Positions 51,695 to 61,712 of a stretch of 64,000 bases of DNA are shown here, in pieces. How positions within the stretch are numbered: position 1 is the first letter of the stretch; the number at the start of each line of letters is the position of its first letter. Origin of the DNA: Chryseobacterium panacisoli (GTDB lineage Bacteria > Bacteroidota > Bacteroidia > Flavobacteriales > Weeksellaceae); the NCBI RefSeq assembly GCF_008274625.1, contig NZ_VTRU01000001.1, positions 124,001 to 188,000 on the forward strand, given 5' to 3'. The notes below the pieces were generated by a model. It did not search any database. It was not told where the DNA came from and worked only from the letters and a program-made list of their open reading frames with translations. A program made the translations under genes and the position numbers.

Positions 51695-52143
51695 TGTTTA
51701 CTAAGAAATTTTAAGAGGCAAAAATACGCATTTTTTAGATAAAATACTATATCCATCTGTATTTAGAATGAGAATTAATATCGAAAACAGAAAGATTTTT
51801 AACGTTTGAGAGTTATATGCTTTAGATTGTAGTGTCCTCCGAAAATAATTATGTTACTTTTATTTCCTTAGTATGGCTTGAATTCATCACTGTATCGGGT
51901 GTGTTTTTAAATAGATTACAGAAAAAGTAATAGAAATTTTAAATCTTATAAAAAGAATAAAAAGATAAGTTTGAGAAGATTAAAATTAATATCTTAATCC
52001 CGTGAATACAGCATATTGATAATAATAGAAGTTTAGAATAAATGAGGACAAGAAGTTGTCCTAATATTTTATAAATTCTTGAAATGCAATAGCCTGTATT
52101 CAATCAGAATCCAATACATTTTAAATTTCAAAATTACAATCCC
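51695..52143. other. thrS upstream region
   Basis: The minus-strand TATTTTTG (plus coordinates 51719-51726) is a likely -7 element for thrS, 25 bases before its ATG. I see no hairpin resembling a tRNA-like or T-box leader, and no gene in the rest of the stretch, which also serves the divergent M19 gene. Confidence 0.45.
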
Positions 52144-53118
52144 ATGAGTAGGATAAACATCGATTTACATTGTGATCTTTTATATTACCTTTTAAGTTCA
52201 GATTCAGCGCTTGATGATAAAGAAATAGGTTGTTCGCTGCCTTATTTACAGGATGGAAATGTAAAGCTTCAGGTGATGGCAATGTATGCGGGAACAGGAG
52301 CTGACAGCACGGTTTACGGAATAGAACAAAGCAAATTGTTTTCAAAACTTATCAGAAACAAAAATTTTTTCCTTTTTAACAATGATAGTTTCAATGCTCC
52401 GGAAAATAAAAATCGGGTAGGAGTCATTGCTTCTATTGAAAATGCGTCTGCTTTCTGTGATGAGAATCAAAGTCTGGAGTCCGGATTTAAAAACCTGGAA
52501 ACCATTATTGAAAACACTGAAAAAGTTTTTTATATCGGCATTACCCATCATCTGGAAAACCGTTTCGGAGGTGGAAATAATGCCACAGCAGGATTGAAAG
52601 ACGATGGCAAAGTGTTGATCGACTATATTTCTGACCGTAAAATTGCCATTGATTTAGCCCATACCAGCGATCAGCTGGCTTATGATATTTTCACTTATAT
52701 TGATCAGAGAAATTATTCAATTCCTATTCTGGCAAGCCACTCCAACTACAGAACTGTTTATAAAAACAATAGAAATCTCCCTGATGAACTGGCGAAGGAA
52801 GTGATCCACAGAAAAGGATTGATCGGCCTGAATTTTATCAAAGATTATGTTGATATCGAGCATCCTGAAAGACTCTATGAGCATATTCAACACGGACTGG
52901 ATCTTGGCGGAGAGGACAGCATAGCATACGGGGCAGATTATTTTTACTGGAAGGATCATCCGGACAAATCCCGTCATCCTTTTTTCTTTCCTGAACATGC
53001 CAACGCTTCGGGATATCCAACGGTCAATAAAGAAATCGAGGAACGGTTTTCATCTGAGCTGGCAGAAAAGATCAGCCACAGAAATGCGTTGAATTTTATA
53101 GAAACTATGTATAAATAA
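52144..53118 (+). CDS. membrane dipeptidase (M19 family)
   Basis: The 324-residue amidohydrolase-fold enzyme begins INIDLHCDLLYYLL, with the H-x-D zinc ligands. It also has GVIASIENAS (Glu ligand), YIGITHHLENRFGGG, DLAHTSDQLAYDI and LASHSNYRTVYKNNRN (His ligands), and AYGADYFYW near the end. These are the landmarks of renal-dipeptidase-like enzymes, which hydrolyse dipeptides, often those with D-residues. There is no signal peptide despite the family name, so it is probably cytoplasmic. It stands alone, and a palindrome cluster follows its stop. Confidence 0.9.
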   Translation: MSRINIDLHCDLLYYLLSSDSALDDKEIGCSLPYLQDGNVKLQVMAMYAGTGADSTVYGIEQSKLFSKLIRNKNFFLFNNDSFNAPENKNRVGVIASIENASAFCDENQSLESGFKNLETIIENTEKVFYIGITHHLENRFGGGNNATAGLKDDGKVLIDYISDRKIAIDLAHTSDQLAYDIFTYIDQRNYSIPILASHSNYRTVYKNNRNLPDELAKEVIHRKGLIGLNFIKDYVDIEHPERLYEHIQHGLDLGGEDSIAYGADYFYWKDHPDKSRHPFFFPEHANASGYPTVNKEIEERFSSELAEKISHRNALNFIETMYK

Positions 53119-53155
53119 AAAAAATATTCTTGTCTGATTGAATCAAAGCATAATT

Positions 53156-53292
53156 AACAGGTCGCTCCTCTGGAGCTATAATTTTTAAACGATATACTAT
53201 TAACAGTTAGCTCCTATTGGAGCTGTCTTTGATCCCATCGGGGATCTGCAAAAAAAATGAAGTTCTCATAAAAATAAAGCTCCGGACCTGTT
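53156..53292. repeat. nested palindrome element
   Basis: An outer 8-bp pair, AACAGGTC (53156-53163) with GACCTGTT (53285-53292), encloses three smaller hairpins: GCTCC-TCT-GGAGC (53164-53176), AGCTCC-TATT-GGAGCT (53209-53224) and GATCCC-ATCG-GGGATC (53231-53246). This looks like an organised folded or mobile small element rather than a simple terminator. No ORF lies inside. Confidence 0.65.
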
Positions 53293-53399
53293 GATACCTG
53301 AGTCTGTTAAATTATCTTAAAAAGAAAATAGATTTGTGTGTTTTATTTTACGTGAAATAAAATACGATAAGGTATTGTAAAATAGAATTTTACGTATTC

Positions 53400-54947
53400 T
53401 TATTTGATTTTTCTTTTATACTTCACTTTCTGCTTGATAATCTCAATCACATCTACATTCTGCACTTTCGATTTGATCCATCCATGGATGTCAATATAGA
53501 ATAATGACCGTCTGTAATATTCATTTTTAGAATAGGCTTCCAGCTTTTTATCAAAACTTTCAAACGCTTTCTGCTTTTGATCCAAAACCTGATTGTTAAG
53601 ATTTTTAAAAAACTGAATACTTTCAAAATGGAACTCTTCCGGCTTTTTCATTTTTTTAGCAAACTTTAAAGTAGAAGCAATAAATTCATCATAATCTTCA
53701 TCATTGCCAGACTCATATTTTGCCATTAAGATCAGAATCCTTGTGTGGAAGAGCAAATCTTCCTGCACATTCCCCTTAGATTCTATGACCCTCATAGAAT
53801 ATTCAATAGATTTGTCAAACATTTTACTGCCGAAGAACATGGCGGCCATTTTCAGGTAGAGAATCATAAAATGGTGTTCATCTATTCTTTCTCTGAGCTT
53901 TTCCATTTTTAATTCCACTTCAGGAATAAGCTTGGTTCCTGTGAAAAATTCCCCTTTTACAAAATGAATATTCATCAGCGTATTGTAATGGGTAAGGAAA
54001 ATAAGGGACTGGAGATTTTCATTCTGGATAAAATTCTCAGCATGTACCATCTTATTAAAATTCGCGAAATGCTCCTCAAGAATATCAATATTTCCATACA
54101 AAAACAGGATCTTCAGTAGATAAGTATTCCCTTTAATATACCAAACCGGGTGGCTGTAGATCATTTCAGGCTTTTTATGAAACAGATCTACCCACTGATA
54201 CGCATATTTCAATGTATACTTATAATCCTGCAAAAGCTGGTTTTTCCAGACATGAGCTTTATAATACCAGAGTTTTTCCGTGAAGTTTAGCTTCTCGGGG
54301 TTTATATTTTTAATCTGGGCGTTAAAAACATCCATCACTTCCTGTCGGTCTGCATCATTTTTTACGTAGCCATGAGTAAGCATTTCACTGTATAATTTCA
54401 GAGAAAGATTAGACAGTTTGGTGGTGTAGCGGTTCTGTTTACTGATCTCCTGAGATTGTTTGATAAGTTCTTCAGCGCGGCCTTCAATACTCCGGGTAAT
54501 AAACTGTGATTCAATTACCTTTTCAAGATCTATGATTTCAGAAGCGATACTTTTTTCGTCCAGTTCCAGTGCAGACTGCTTGGTCTTGTCCAATATTTTC
54601 AGAGCCTGTTTGTAAAGTCCTTTCTGGTACAGAATATTGGCAAAATCCAGCTGTTCACGAAGCTGAATTCTGTAGTTCTGATGACTCGGGTTCATACGAA
54701 GACTTACAAGGATCTGTTTGTAGAGGTGGGCTTTAAGGTTGGAAAGCTGTTGTTTGGTAGATATTTTTTTCTCAATAATTACACTTTCATCATATTCCTT
54801 CATCTTATCCATTTCGGAAAAGAGCAGCAGAAATTTGGCATCTACATTAATTCCCAGACGGTTCACATATAACTTAAACTGCCGTTTTTCAGAGGTGGTC
54901 AATGACTTTACCAATACAAACAAAAAATCTTTCTGCAATTCTGCCAT
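53400..54947 (-). CDS. conserved helical (TPR-like) protein
   Basis: The 515-residue protein is nearly all alpha-helical, without signal peptide or membrane helices. The N-terminus (LVKSLTTSEKRQFKLYVNRLG) is followed by a series of degenerate TPR-like helix pairs (LDFANILYQKGLYKQALKIL, YEFIASTLKF-type units, YHFMILYLKMAAMFFGSKMF). The C-terminus is very basic (KQKVKYKRKIK). No catalytic motif is visible. I believe it is a conserved flavobacterial protein of unknown role. It is divergent from the leucine operon; the ~148-base gap would hold both promoters. Confidence 0.7.
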   Translation of the reverse strand: MAELQKDFLFVLVKSLTTSEKRQFKLYVNRLGINVDAKFLLLFSEMDKMKEYDESVIIEKKISTKQQLSNLKAHLYKQILVSLRMNPSHQNYRIQLREQLDFANILYQKGLYKQALKILDKTKQSALELDEKSIASEIIDLEKVIESQFITRSIEGRAEELIKQSQEISKQNRYTTKLSNLSLKLYSEMLTHGYVKNDADRQEVMDVFNAQIKNINPEKLNFTEKLWYYKAHVWKNQLLQDYKYTLKYAYQWVDLFHKKPEMIYSHPVWYIKGNTYLLKILFLYGNIDILEEHFANFNKMVHAENFIQNENLQSLIFLTHYNTLMNIHFVKGEFFTGTKLIPEVELKMEKLRERIDEHHFMILYLKMAAMFFGSKMFDKSIEYSMRVIESKGNVQEDLLFHTRILILMAKYESGNDEDYDEFIASTLKFAKKMKKPEEFHFESIQFFKNLNNQVLDQKQKAFESFDKKLEAYSKNEYYRRSLFYIDIHGWIKSKVQNVDVIEIIKQKVKYKRKIK

Positions 54948-55059
54948 TGTAAATTTTTATAAATTAAAATACTGATTAATAAATGAATACGATTGTTTTT
55001 TCAACTGTTGAATATTGTAATTTTCAGAAAAAGTGAAAATGAAGAAATATTGCAACCCG

Positions 55060-55067
55060 TAGTTTTG
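55060..55067 (+). promoter_or_regulatory. -7 element of the leucine operon
   Basis: TAGTTTTG fits TANNTTTG, 28 bases before the leuA ATG. No TTG lies at normal spacing. I looked for a leader peptide rich in Leu codons and found none. Confidence 0.45.
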
Positions 55068-55095
55068 AACCAAAATTAAGTAAAAAACTTCACTT

Positions 55096-56259
55096 ATGGA
55101 TTCCGAAAAAATTGAAATTTTTGATACGACACTGAGAGATGGGGAACAGGTTCCGGGATGTAAACTGAATACGGAACAAAAACTGATTATTGCTGAAAGG
55201 CTTGATGAGCTAGGGATTGATATCATTGAGGCGGGATTTCCAATTTCCAGTCCGGGAGATTTTGAATCTGTTTCTGAAATTTCAAAACTGGTAAGAAAAG
55301 CTAAAGTATGCGGACTGACAAGAGCGAATAAAAAAGATATTGATACCGCAGCGGAAGCACTGAAGTTTGCAAAAAGACCAAGAATACATACGGGAATCGG
55401 AACTTCCGATTCTCACATTAAATATAAATTCAACTCCACGAGAGAAGATATTATTGAAAGAGCAGCAGAGGCTGTAAGATATGCCAAAACGTATGTGGAA
55501 GACGTAGAATTTTATGCTGAAGATGCCGGGAGAACAGACAATGAATATCTGGCAAGAGTTTGTGAAGCTGTGATCAAAGCTGGAGCCACTGTTTTGAATA
55601 TACCCGATACCACAGGATATTGTCTGCCGGAAGAATATGGGCAGAAAATAAAGTATCTGAGAGAAAATGTGAAAGGTATTGAAAAAGCGGTGCTGTCATG
55701 TCATTGTCACAATGATCTTGGGCTGGCTACTGCCAATTCTATTGCCGGAGCTATCAACGGAGCACGTCAGATTGAATGTACCATCAACGGATTGGGAGAA
55801 AGAGCTGGTAATACAGCGTTGGAAGAAGTCGTCATGATTTTAAAGCAGCATAAAGATTTGAATCTGCATACTAATGTGAATTCCAGAATGTTGAATGAAA
55901 TGAGTACAATGGTTTCCGACCTGATGGGAATGTCTGTACAACCCAATAAAGCTATTGTAGGAGCCAACGCTTTTGCTCACAGCTCCGGAATTCATCAGGA
56001 TGGAGTCATCAAAAACAGAGAAACTTATGAAATCATAGATCCTGCAGAAGTAGGAGTGAATGCTTCTTCGATTATTCTTACTGCAAGAAGCGGCCGTTCA
56101 GCATTGGCTTACCGTTTCAAGCATATCGGATATGAGGTTACCAAAAATGAATTGGACTATCTGTATCAGGAATTTTTGAAAATCGCTGACCTTAAAAAAG
56201 AAATAGGCAATGATGATCTGAGCCTGATGATGGAGTCTTTCAGCAGAAAAATAGGATAG
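55096..56259 (+). CDS. leuA: 2-isopropylmalate synthase, short form
   Basis: The 387-residue HMGL-like TIM barrel contains [19 protein letters not shown] (the catalytic Arg-Asp), the [16 protein letters not shown] metal-binding HxH, and [17 protein letters not shown]. Classical LeuA enzymes have ~510-570 residues because of a C-terminal allosteric dimer domain that binds leucine; that domain is absent here. The operon with leuC, leuD and leuB supports a role in leucine synthesis. Homocitrate or citramalate synthase activity is the main alternative, but the neighbours favour isopropylmalate. Confidence 0.9.
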   Translation: MDSEKIEIFDTTLRDGEQVPGCKLNTEQKLIIAERLDELGIDIIEAGFPISSPGDFESVSEISKLVRKAKVCGLTRANKKDIDTAAEALKFAKRPRIHTGIGTSDSHIKYKFNSTREDIIERAAEAVRYAKTYVEDVEFYAEDAGRTDNEYLARVCEAVIKAGATVLNIPDTTGYCLPEEYGQKIKYLRENVKGIEKAVLSCHCHNDLGLATANSIAGAINGARQIECTINGLGERAGNTALEEVVMILKQHKDLNLHTNVNSRMLNEMSTMVSDLMGMSVQPNKAIVGANAFAHSSGIHQDGVIKNRETYEIIDPAEVGVNASSIILTARSGRSALAYRFKHIGYEVTKNELDYLYQEFLKIADLKKEIGNDDLSLMMESFSRKIG

Positions 56260-56290
56260 GTTTGATTTTAAAATCAAGATAAAAGTAAAA

Positions 56291-57679
56291 ATGAACAACA
56301 GTAAAAAGACACTTTTTGATAAAGTATGGGACGCTCACGTGGTAGAAACCATCCCTGACGGACCTCAGATCATTTATATAGACAAACATCTTATTCATGA
56401 GGTAACCAGTCCTCAGGCTTTTGCAGAGCTGGAATCAAGAAATCTGGAAATATTCAGACCGGAACAGATTGTAGCTACTGCGGACCACAATGTGCCTACT
56501 TTGCATCAGGAACAGCCCATTAAAGATGCTCTGTCAAGAAATCAGGTAGAACAGCTTACAGAAAACTGTAAAAAAAACAATATTGAACTTTTCGGATTGG
56601 GACATCAATATCAGGGAATCGTTCATATCATTGCTCCGGAATTGGGGGTTACCCAGCCGGGGATGAGTATTGTGTGTGGTGACAGCCATACCTCTACCCA
56701 TGGGGCATTTGGATCTATTGCCTTTGGAATTGGTACCAGTCAGGTGGCTCAGGTATTTGCCAGTCAATGTCTGTTATTGAACAAACCAAAATCAATGAGA
56801 ATTACAGTCAATGGTAAATTGAATGAAAATGTTCAACCTAAAGATGTGATTCTTTATATCATTTCAAAAATAGGAACTGATGGCGGAACGGGATATTTTT
56901 GTGAATACGCAGGAAATGTGTTTGAAGAAATGTCAATGGAAGGAAGAATGACAGTCTGCAATATGAGCATTGAAATGGGGGCCAGAGGTGGAATGATTGC
57001 TCCTGATGAAACTACTTTTGAATATGTTCAGGGAAGAAAATTTGCGCCGGAAGGAGAAGAATGGGAGGAAAAAGTAGAGTATTGGAAAACTCTGAAAACG
57101 GATGAAGGAGCTTCATTTGATAAAGAACTGAATTTTGATGCATCAGATATTTACCCGATGATTACTTACGGTACAAATCCGGGAATGGGTATTTCAATTC
57201 GCGAAGTTATTCCGGTACCGCAGAACGAATCCGAAGAGAAAGCGTTGAAATATATGGGACTGGAGGCTGGACAGACAGTTAACAGCATCAAAGTTAATTA
57301 TGTTTTCATAGGAAGCTGTACCAATGCAAGAATAGAGGATTTCCGTTCTGCAGCCCAATATATCAAAGGGAAAAGTAAATCGGAAGCGGTAAAAGCTTTG
57401 ATTGTTCCCGGATCTCAGCAGGTAGTTAAACAGATTTATGAAGAAGGTTTGGACAAAATATTCAATGAGGCAGGATTTCAGATTCGTCAGCCGGGATGCT
57501 CAGCGTGTCTGGCCATGAATGATGATAAAATTCCGGAAGGAGAATATTGTGTTTCCACTTCCAACAGAAACTTTGAAGGCAGACAGGGACAGGGTTCAAG
57601 AACGATTCTTGCCAGTCCGCTTACTGCAGCGAAAGCCGCAATAGAAGGTAAGATTTCAGCTCTTGAAAGTGTAAACTAA
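56291..57679 (+). CDS. leuC: 3-isopropylmalate dehydratase, large subunit
   Basis: The 462-residue aconitase-superfamily protein contains [29 protein letters not shown] and [25 protein letters not shown]. The three 4Fe-4S cysteines are in [17 protein letters not shown] (one) and [12 protein letters not shown] (two), and [18 protein letters not shown] closes the domain. With LeuD it interconverts 2- and 3-isopropylmalate. Length is typical, and leuD follows after 16 bases. Confidence 0.97.
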   Translation: MNNSKKTLFDKVWDAHVVETIPDGPQIIYIDKHLIHEVTSPQAFAELESRNLEIFRPEQIVATADHNVPTLHQEQPIKDALSRNQVEQLTENCKKNNIELFGLGHQYQGIVHIIAPELGVTQPGMSIVCGDSHTSTHGAFGSIAFGIGTSQVAQVFASQCLLLNKPKSMRITVNGKLNENVQPKDVILYIISKIGTDGGTGYFCEYAGNVFEEMSMEGRMTVCNMSIEMGARGGMIAPDETTFEYVQGRKFAPEGEEWEEKVEYWKTLKTDEGASFDKELNFDASDIYPMITYGTNPGMGISIREVIPVPQNESEEKALKYMGLEAGQTVNSIKVNYVFIGSCTNARIEDFRSAAQYIKGKSKSEAVKALIVPGSQQVVKQIYEEGLDKIFNEAGFQIRQPGCSACLAMNDDKIPEGEYCVSTSNRNFEGRQGQGSRTILASPLTAAKAAIEGKISALESVN

Positions 57680-57695
57680 ACAGATTTAAAAGTAC

Positions 57696-58304
57696 ATGCA
57701 AAAATTAGTTGTTTTAAAATCCCGCGCAGTTCCATTGCCGGCAGAAAATATAGATACAGACCAGATTATTCCGGCAAGATTCCTGAAAAGTATAGACAGA
57801 AAAGGTTTCGGAGAAAATCTGTTCAGAGACTGGAGATTCAATATCCATACAGGAGAACCGAATCCTGATTTTGTTTTGAATAATCCTAAATTCAGTGGTG
57901 AAATTCTTGTTGCAGGAAATAATTTCGGATGTGGAAGCAGCCGTGAACATGCAGCCTGGTCATTAACGGATTATGGGTTTAAAGTGATTATTTCCAGTTA
58001 TTTCGCTGATATTTTCAAAGGAAATGCTTTAAATAACGGACTTCTTCCTGTAAAAGTTTCTGAAGAATTTTTAAAAGAAATTTTAGAAGGAATCAATGAA
58101 AATCCTGACAATGAGATCGCGATTGATGTGGAATTACAATCCGTAAGCTTTAAAGATACAACAGAGACTTTTGAGATAGACTCTTATAAAAAAATATGCC
58201 TGTTGAATGGCTATGACGATATTGATTTTTTAATCAGCAGAAAACAGACCATCACAAATTTTGAACGAAAAACACAAAAAACAAATGAGCAACAATTATT
58301 TTAA
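57696..58304 (+). CDS. leuD: 3-isopropylmalate dehydratase, small subunit
   Basis: The 202-residue swivel-domain protein contains [44 protein letters not shown] and [19 protein letters not shown]. The C-terminus ([13 protein letters not shown]) is polar and runs 20 bases into leuB, which suggests coupling. It completes the dehydratase with LeuC. Confidence 0.96.
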   Translation: MQKLVVLKSRAVPLPAENIDTDQIIPARFLKSIDRKGFGENLFRDWRFNIHTGEPNPDFVLNNPKFSGEILVAGNNFGCGSSREHAAWSLTDYGFKVIISSYFADIFKGNALNNGLLPVKVSEEFLKEILEGINENPDNEIAIDVELQSVSFKDTTETFEIDSYKKICLLNGYDDIDFLISRKQTITNFERKTQKTNEQQLF

Positions 58305-59409
58305 GATCGCGGTTCTTCCCGGAGATGGGATTGGCCCGGAAATCATTAATGAAAGCATTAAAATATTAGATGTCATTGCCGAAGCTTTTCAATGTAAATT
58401 CCATTTTGACTATGGATTGATCGGAGCAGAAGCTATTTTCAAGACAGGAAATCCTTTGCCTGAAGAGACGCTGAAAATCTGTAAAGAATCTGATGCCGTA
58501 CTTTTCGGAGCTATTGGTGATCCGGTTTTTGATAATAATCCAGAAGCAAAAGTAAGACCGGAACAGGGGCTGTTGAAACTTCGTAAAGAGCTGGGATTGT
58601 TTGCCAATATCCGTCCTTTGAAAACCTATGCTTCTTTAATTGATAAAAGTCCTCTTAAAAGAGAAATTATTGAAGGAGCAGATATTCAGATTTTCAGAGA
58701 ACTGGTAAGCGGAATTTATTTTGGTGAAAAATTTACAGATCCGGAAGGTGAGTATGCTTATGATGTTTGTAAATACAGCCGTGAAGACATTATTCCGATT
58801 GCGCATATGGCATTTCAGGAGGCTCAGAAAAGAAAGAAAAAGCTTACCCTTATTGATAAGGCGAACGTTCTTGACACTTCAAGGCTGTGGAGGAAAACCT
58901 GTCAGGAAATTGCCCTTGAATATCCTGATGTACAGCTTGATTATATGTTTGTAGATAATGCAGCGATGCAGCTGATTCTTAATCCTAAGCATTTTGATGT
59001 GATTTTGACGGAAAATATGTTCGGAGATATTATTTCTGATGAAGCAAGTGTAATTGGAGGTTCTATCGGACTGTTGCCGTCTGCTTCGGTAGGGGAGAAA
59101 AATGCTTTGTTTGAGCCTATCCATGGATCTTATCCCCAGGCAAAGGGGAAAGGAATTGCCAATCCTGTTGCTTCTATTTTAAGCGTGGCCATGATGCTGG
59201 ACCATCTTAATTTACAGGCTGCAGCAGATAAATTAAGACAATCTGTAGAACATGCCATTGAAAACAAGTATGTCACGATTGATCTTAATACAAAACAATA
59301 TTACTCAACAAGTGAAGTGGGAAGTTTTATCGCCGACCATATCAGATATTCCGAAAAATCATATTATAATTTTGAAAATATCAAGATCGGAAAATCAACC
59401 ATTGTATAG
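58285..59409 (+). CDS. leuB: 3-isopropylmalate dehydrogenase
   Basis: I start at the ATG at 58285 ([20 protein letters not shown]), giving 374 residues; a TTG at 58261 would add eight basic residues. Motifs are [52 protein letters not shown] and the metal/substrate [18 protein letters not shown], then [18 protein letters not shown]. It oxidises and decarboxylates 3-isopropylmalate with NAD. This is the last gene of the operon; ilv genes are not in the window. Confidence 0.97.
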   Translation: MSNNYFKIAVLPGDGIGPEIINESIKILDVIAEAFQCKFHFDYGLIGAEAIFKTGNPLPEETLKICKESDAVLFGAIGDPVFDNNPEAKVRPEQGLLKLRKELGLFANIRPLKTYASLIDKSPLKREIIEGADIQIFRELVSGIYFGEKFTDPEGEYAYDVCKYSREDIIPIAHMAFQEAQKRKKKLTLIDKANVLDTSRLWRKTCQEIALEYPDVQLDYMFVDNAAMQLILNPKHFDVILTENMFGDIISDEASVIGGSIGLLPSASVGEKNALFEPIHGSYPQAKGKGIANPVASILSVAMMLDHLNLQAAADKLRQSVEHAIENKYVTIDLNTKQYYSTSEVGSFIADHIRYSEKSYYNFENIKIGKSTIV

Positions 59410-59441
59410 AAAACAAAAAGTTCAATTAGATAGTTAGAAAG

Positions 59442-59473
59442 AAAAGTTCCGCCTCGTATGAGACGGAACTTTT
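59442..59473 (+). terminator. terminator of the leucine operon
   Basis: AAAAGTTCCGCCTC (59442-59455) pairs with GAGACGGAACTTTT (59460-59473) around GTAT with a single mismatch. Confidence 0.85.
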
Positions 59474-59500
59474 CAATTATAAAGAAGCCTGATGGCTCTT

Positions 59501-59686
59501 TTATTTTTTTGTGTTATCCGTTTTTCCTGATTTGTTCTTTGAAGATTTTTGAATATCTTCTTTATCAATATCAGGCGGATTGGTCTTTTTCGATGCAGCA
59601 GGAATATTCTGAAAATCCTGATTTTGCTGTTTCGTTTCTGCGGTATTGGCAGATTCTTTTTTTTTGGTGTTTCCTTTTGTATCCAT
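59501..59686 (-). CDS. small hydrophilic protein
   Basis: I start at the ATG at 59686 (MDTKGNTKKKESANTAETKQ), giving 61 residues; a longer reading from 59725 adds a hydrophobic start that is probably not translated. The protein is almost wholly polar and charged (Lys, Asn, Asp, Ser, Gln), with no Cys, Trp or Tyr, and is likely disordered. I do not recognise a family. Small, very hydrophilic proteins of this kind in Bacteroidota are often stress related, but nothing here shows it. Confidence 0.55.
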   Translation of the reverse strand: MDTKGNTKKKESANTAETKQQNQDFQNIPAASKKTNPPDIDKEDIQKSSKNKSGKTDNTKK

Positions 59687-59758
59687 GACTTTAAATTTTA
59701 ATTTCAAGAATATGGATAGTATCATTCAAAGGGTTTGCCAAACAGGACTTTTTTTATC

Positions 59759-60364
59759 CTAAAGTCCTAAAATACCAATTTTTCCGGTTTTATCCTCAAT
59801 CGTGTAATTCAGAGCTTTCGCCAAAACGAAAACATTATTCAGATTTTCCATCAGTTGTTTACGCCCTTCATTTCTCAGCTGATTCTGATCAATTGATTTT
59901 TCTGCCGTTTCTTTAGCCTTTGCAGTAACATTCTTAATGTCTTTCTCCGAAATACGGTTTATGAATGAATCATCTAAAGATTGAATCTCAACACTCGGTG
60001 TAATTCTGATCTCAGCATCAGGAAGTTCGGTAATAATCAGTTTTTTGTTGATGGAATCTACTTCGATCTTCATTTTATTAAGATCATAAGAAACCTGTGC
60101 ATTGGTCTTTGTATACGTAATAATGCTGTTGCTGGAAACTTCTTTCCCGAAAACTTCATAGCCCATTTTGGTTTTCTGCATGCTGGAAGTGTTCTGTTCC
60201 ATCACCACCATCTTATTCATCTTGGAAATCTGATTGGTCAGGATATAATAATCCGACTGTTCAGTTTTAGTTCCAAGGTTCAGACATGACTTCAGACCAA
60301 AAAACAGAAGCACCATAGCGCCGGCACCGGCTGCAAAGGACAGGATTGTTCTATAATTTCTCAA
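59759..60364 (-). CDS. DUF4230-family membrane-anchored protein
   Basis: The 201-residue protein has one N-terminal membrane helix (TILSFAAGAGAMVLLFFGLKSC). The DUF4230 domain follows: MVVMEQNTSSMQKTKMGYEVFGKEVSSNSIITYTKTNAQVSYDLNKM, then a strand-rich middle with DSINKKLIITELPDAEI, and a helical end (RNEGRKQLMENLNNVFVLAKAL). Function is unknown. It is the last gene of a three-gene operon: thioredoxin-like 3 bases upstream and the pyrophosphohydrolase-like gene before that. Confidence 0.82.
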   Translation of the reverse strand: MRNYRTILSFAAGAGAMVLLFFGLKSCLNLGTKTEQSDYYILTNQISKMNKMVVMEQNTSSMQKTKMGYEVFGKEVSSNSIITYTKTNAQVSYDLNKMKIEVDSINKKLIITELPDAEIRITPSVEIQSLDDSFINRISEKDIKNVTAKAKETAEKSIDQNQLRNEGRKQLMENLNNVFVLAKALNYTIEDKTGKIGILGL

Positions 60365-60367
60365 AAT

Positions 60368-60931
60368 CTATTTAAAAATTTCTTTAATAACAGAGGAATC
60401 TTTCTTTTTAAGGATTTCAACTAAATCTCTTTCAATGTAGCCTGTGGTAGGCATTTCTACAATTCTTCCAATCTCTTTTCCATATCTTTTCAGGATAATG
60501 GTAGGAACTTTCTGGATATTATAAAGACTTTCATCCCCGGTAGGAGATTCTTTCTTACGGTTTACGGCAATAATGTTTAATTTATTTTCCGGATAATTTA
60601 CGGCCTCCAATATTTTCATCAGTCTTGGAAAATCTCTGTGGCTGTCTTCACACCATGTTCCCATGAAAACAATAATGTCGTAGGTACCGATTTTCTCTTT
60701 TTTCAATTCACTGACTGCTTTTTGGTCAAGGGCATATTCATCATGCTCCTTTACATACCAATCTGCATAAGGAGCTTTTAAAAACTGCTCTTTCAGTTGG
60801 TTTCCCAAAAGCATTTTGCCGTCTTTCTGAGTATCAACCTCGCGGTTTACCACTACTTTTTGAGCGCTAAGCTGTTGTACAGCTAAAAATAAGCTTGAAA
60901 AGGCAACAATATTGGTAATAAATTTTTTCAT
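60368..60931 (-). CDS. periplasmic thioredoxin-like protein with a single active-site Cys
   Basis: The 187-residue protein has a signal peptide (IVAFSSLFLAVQQLSAQ). A thioredoxin fold contains IIVFMGTWCEDSHRDFPRLMKIL, and the cis-Pro region is NIQKVPTIILKRYGKEIGR. The usual Cys-x-x-Cys is Cys-Glu-Asp-Ser here, so the second Cys is missing. That argues against disulfide exchange by the normal mechanism and for a one-Cys peroxidase-like, glutaredoxin-like or binding role. It overlaps no neighbour but lies 3 bases from each. Confidence 0.82.
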   Translation of the reverse strand: MKKFITNIVAFSSLFLAVQQLSAQKVVVNREVDTQKDGKMLLGNQLKEQFLKAPYADWYVKEHDEYALDQKAVSELKKEKIGTYDIIVFMGTWCEDSHRDFPRLMKILEAVNYPENKLNIIAVNRKKESPTGDESLYNIQKVPTIILKRYGKEIGRIVEMPTTGYIERDLVEILKKKDSSVIKEIFK

Positions 60932-60933
60932 AA

Positions 60934-61401
60934 TTATTTCTCGATAATTGATTTTAAATCAGCAGGAGAGTAGTATTTGTTTTTTAACACTTTATGATCT
61001 GCCTGTCTGTAAACGTTAAATTTTTCTCCGGACTTTTCATAAAAAGATTCTACTTCCTTCTCTTTGTAGAATTCAACGGTTTCTTTTGCCTGCTCTTCAT
61101 TATCACACGCCTTCGACATATTGGAACGCTGAACTTCGTTGAATAGCTCTACAAATTTGCTGCCAAGTCCGAATTCCAGCACAGCACCACTCAAAACATA
61201 CTGAAGATCGCATAATGCATCTGCAATTTCTACAATATTATTGTCTGCAATGGCCTGCTTCAATTCGTTCAATTCTTCCTGTAAAAGTTCTACTCTAAGA
61301 TTGCATCTTTCCGGAGAAGGAATTTGCGGGGTATCTAAAATAGGGGCTTTGAAAGTAGTATGGAATTCTGCTACTTGGTTCAGACTATCAATTTTATCCA
61401 T
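60934..61401 (-). CDS. all-alpha NTP pyrophosphohydrolase-like protein
   Basis: I start at the ATG at 61401 (MDKIDSLNQVAEFHTTFKAP), giving 155 residues. The core ELLQEELNELKQAIADNNIVEIADALCDLQYVLSGAVLEFGL carries the E-x-x-E-x-x-E ... E-x-x-D metal-binding pattern of the MazG/dUTPase-2/HisE-like superfamily, which splits pyrophosphate from NTPs. The tail AKETVEFYKEKEVES ... YYSPADLKSII resembles phage-type pyrophosphohydrolases. The nucleotide substrate is unknown. It is the first gene of the operon with the thioredoxin-like and DUF4230 genes. Confidence 0.82.
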   Translation of the reverse strand: MDKIDSLNQVAEFHTTFKAPILDTPQIPSPERCNLRVELLQEELNELKQAIADNNIVEIADALCDLQYVLSGAVLEFGLGSKFVELFNEVQRSNMSKACDNEEQAKETVEFYKEKEVESFYEKSGEKFNVYRQADHKVLKNKYYSPADLKSIIEK

Positions 61402-61712
61402 GAATTTTTTTATTTCCCACAAAGATAGAAAAGGATTTGTAAAATGTGAAATGTACAGCAGGAAATGTATGAATAAGGAGGTGGGAGAGAATTATAATAT
61501 CTGACGTTTATAGAACTACAGATAGTACATATTTAACAGATAATAATGTACAAGGTTTTAATTTTCAAGACAAAATTGAATATACAGTCATATTTTAAAC
61601 ACAAATATCTGCGAAAATTTGTGTCATCTGTGGGCGAAATTTAATCTATAAAAATCGAAAAACCACAATTTTAAGTTGTGGTTTTGTTTTAAATTCTGTT
61701 GATTCTATTCAA
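61402..61712. other. intergenic region holding a terminator
   Basis: AAAACCACAA (61659-61668) and TTGTGGTTTT (61676-61685) form a 10-bp stem that ends the minus-strand genes starting at 62856; the T run lies on that strand. The rest is A/T-rich and includes the promoter region of the 61401 gene. Confidence 0.7.

Noticed and set aside
51695..52143. Search for a tRNA-like operator or T-box in front of thrS
   Set aside because: No large hairpin, T-box motif or tRNA-anticodon-like loop could be seen.
54996..55049. Short ORF before leuA considered as a leucine leader peptide
   Set aside because: It encodes MNTIVFSTVEYCNFQKK, with no run of Leu codons and no terminator/antiterminator pair before leuA.
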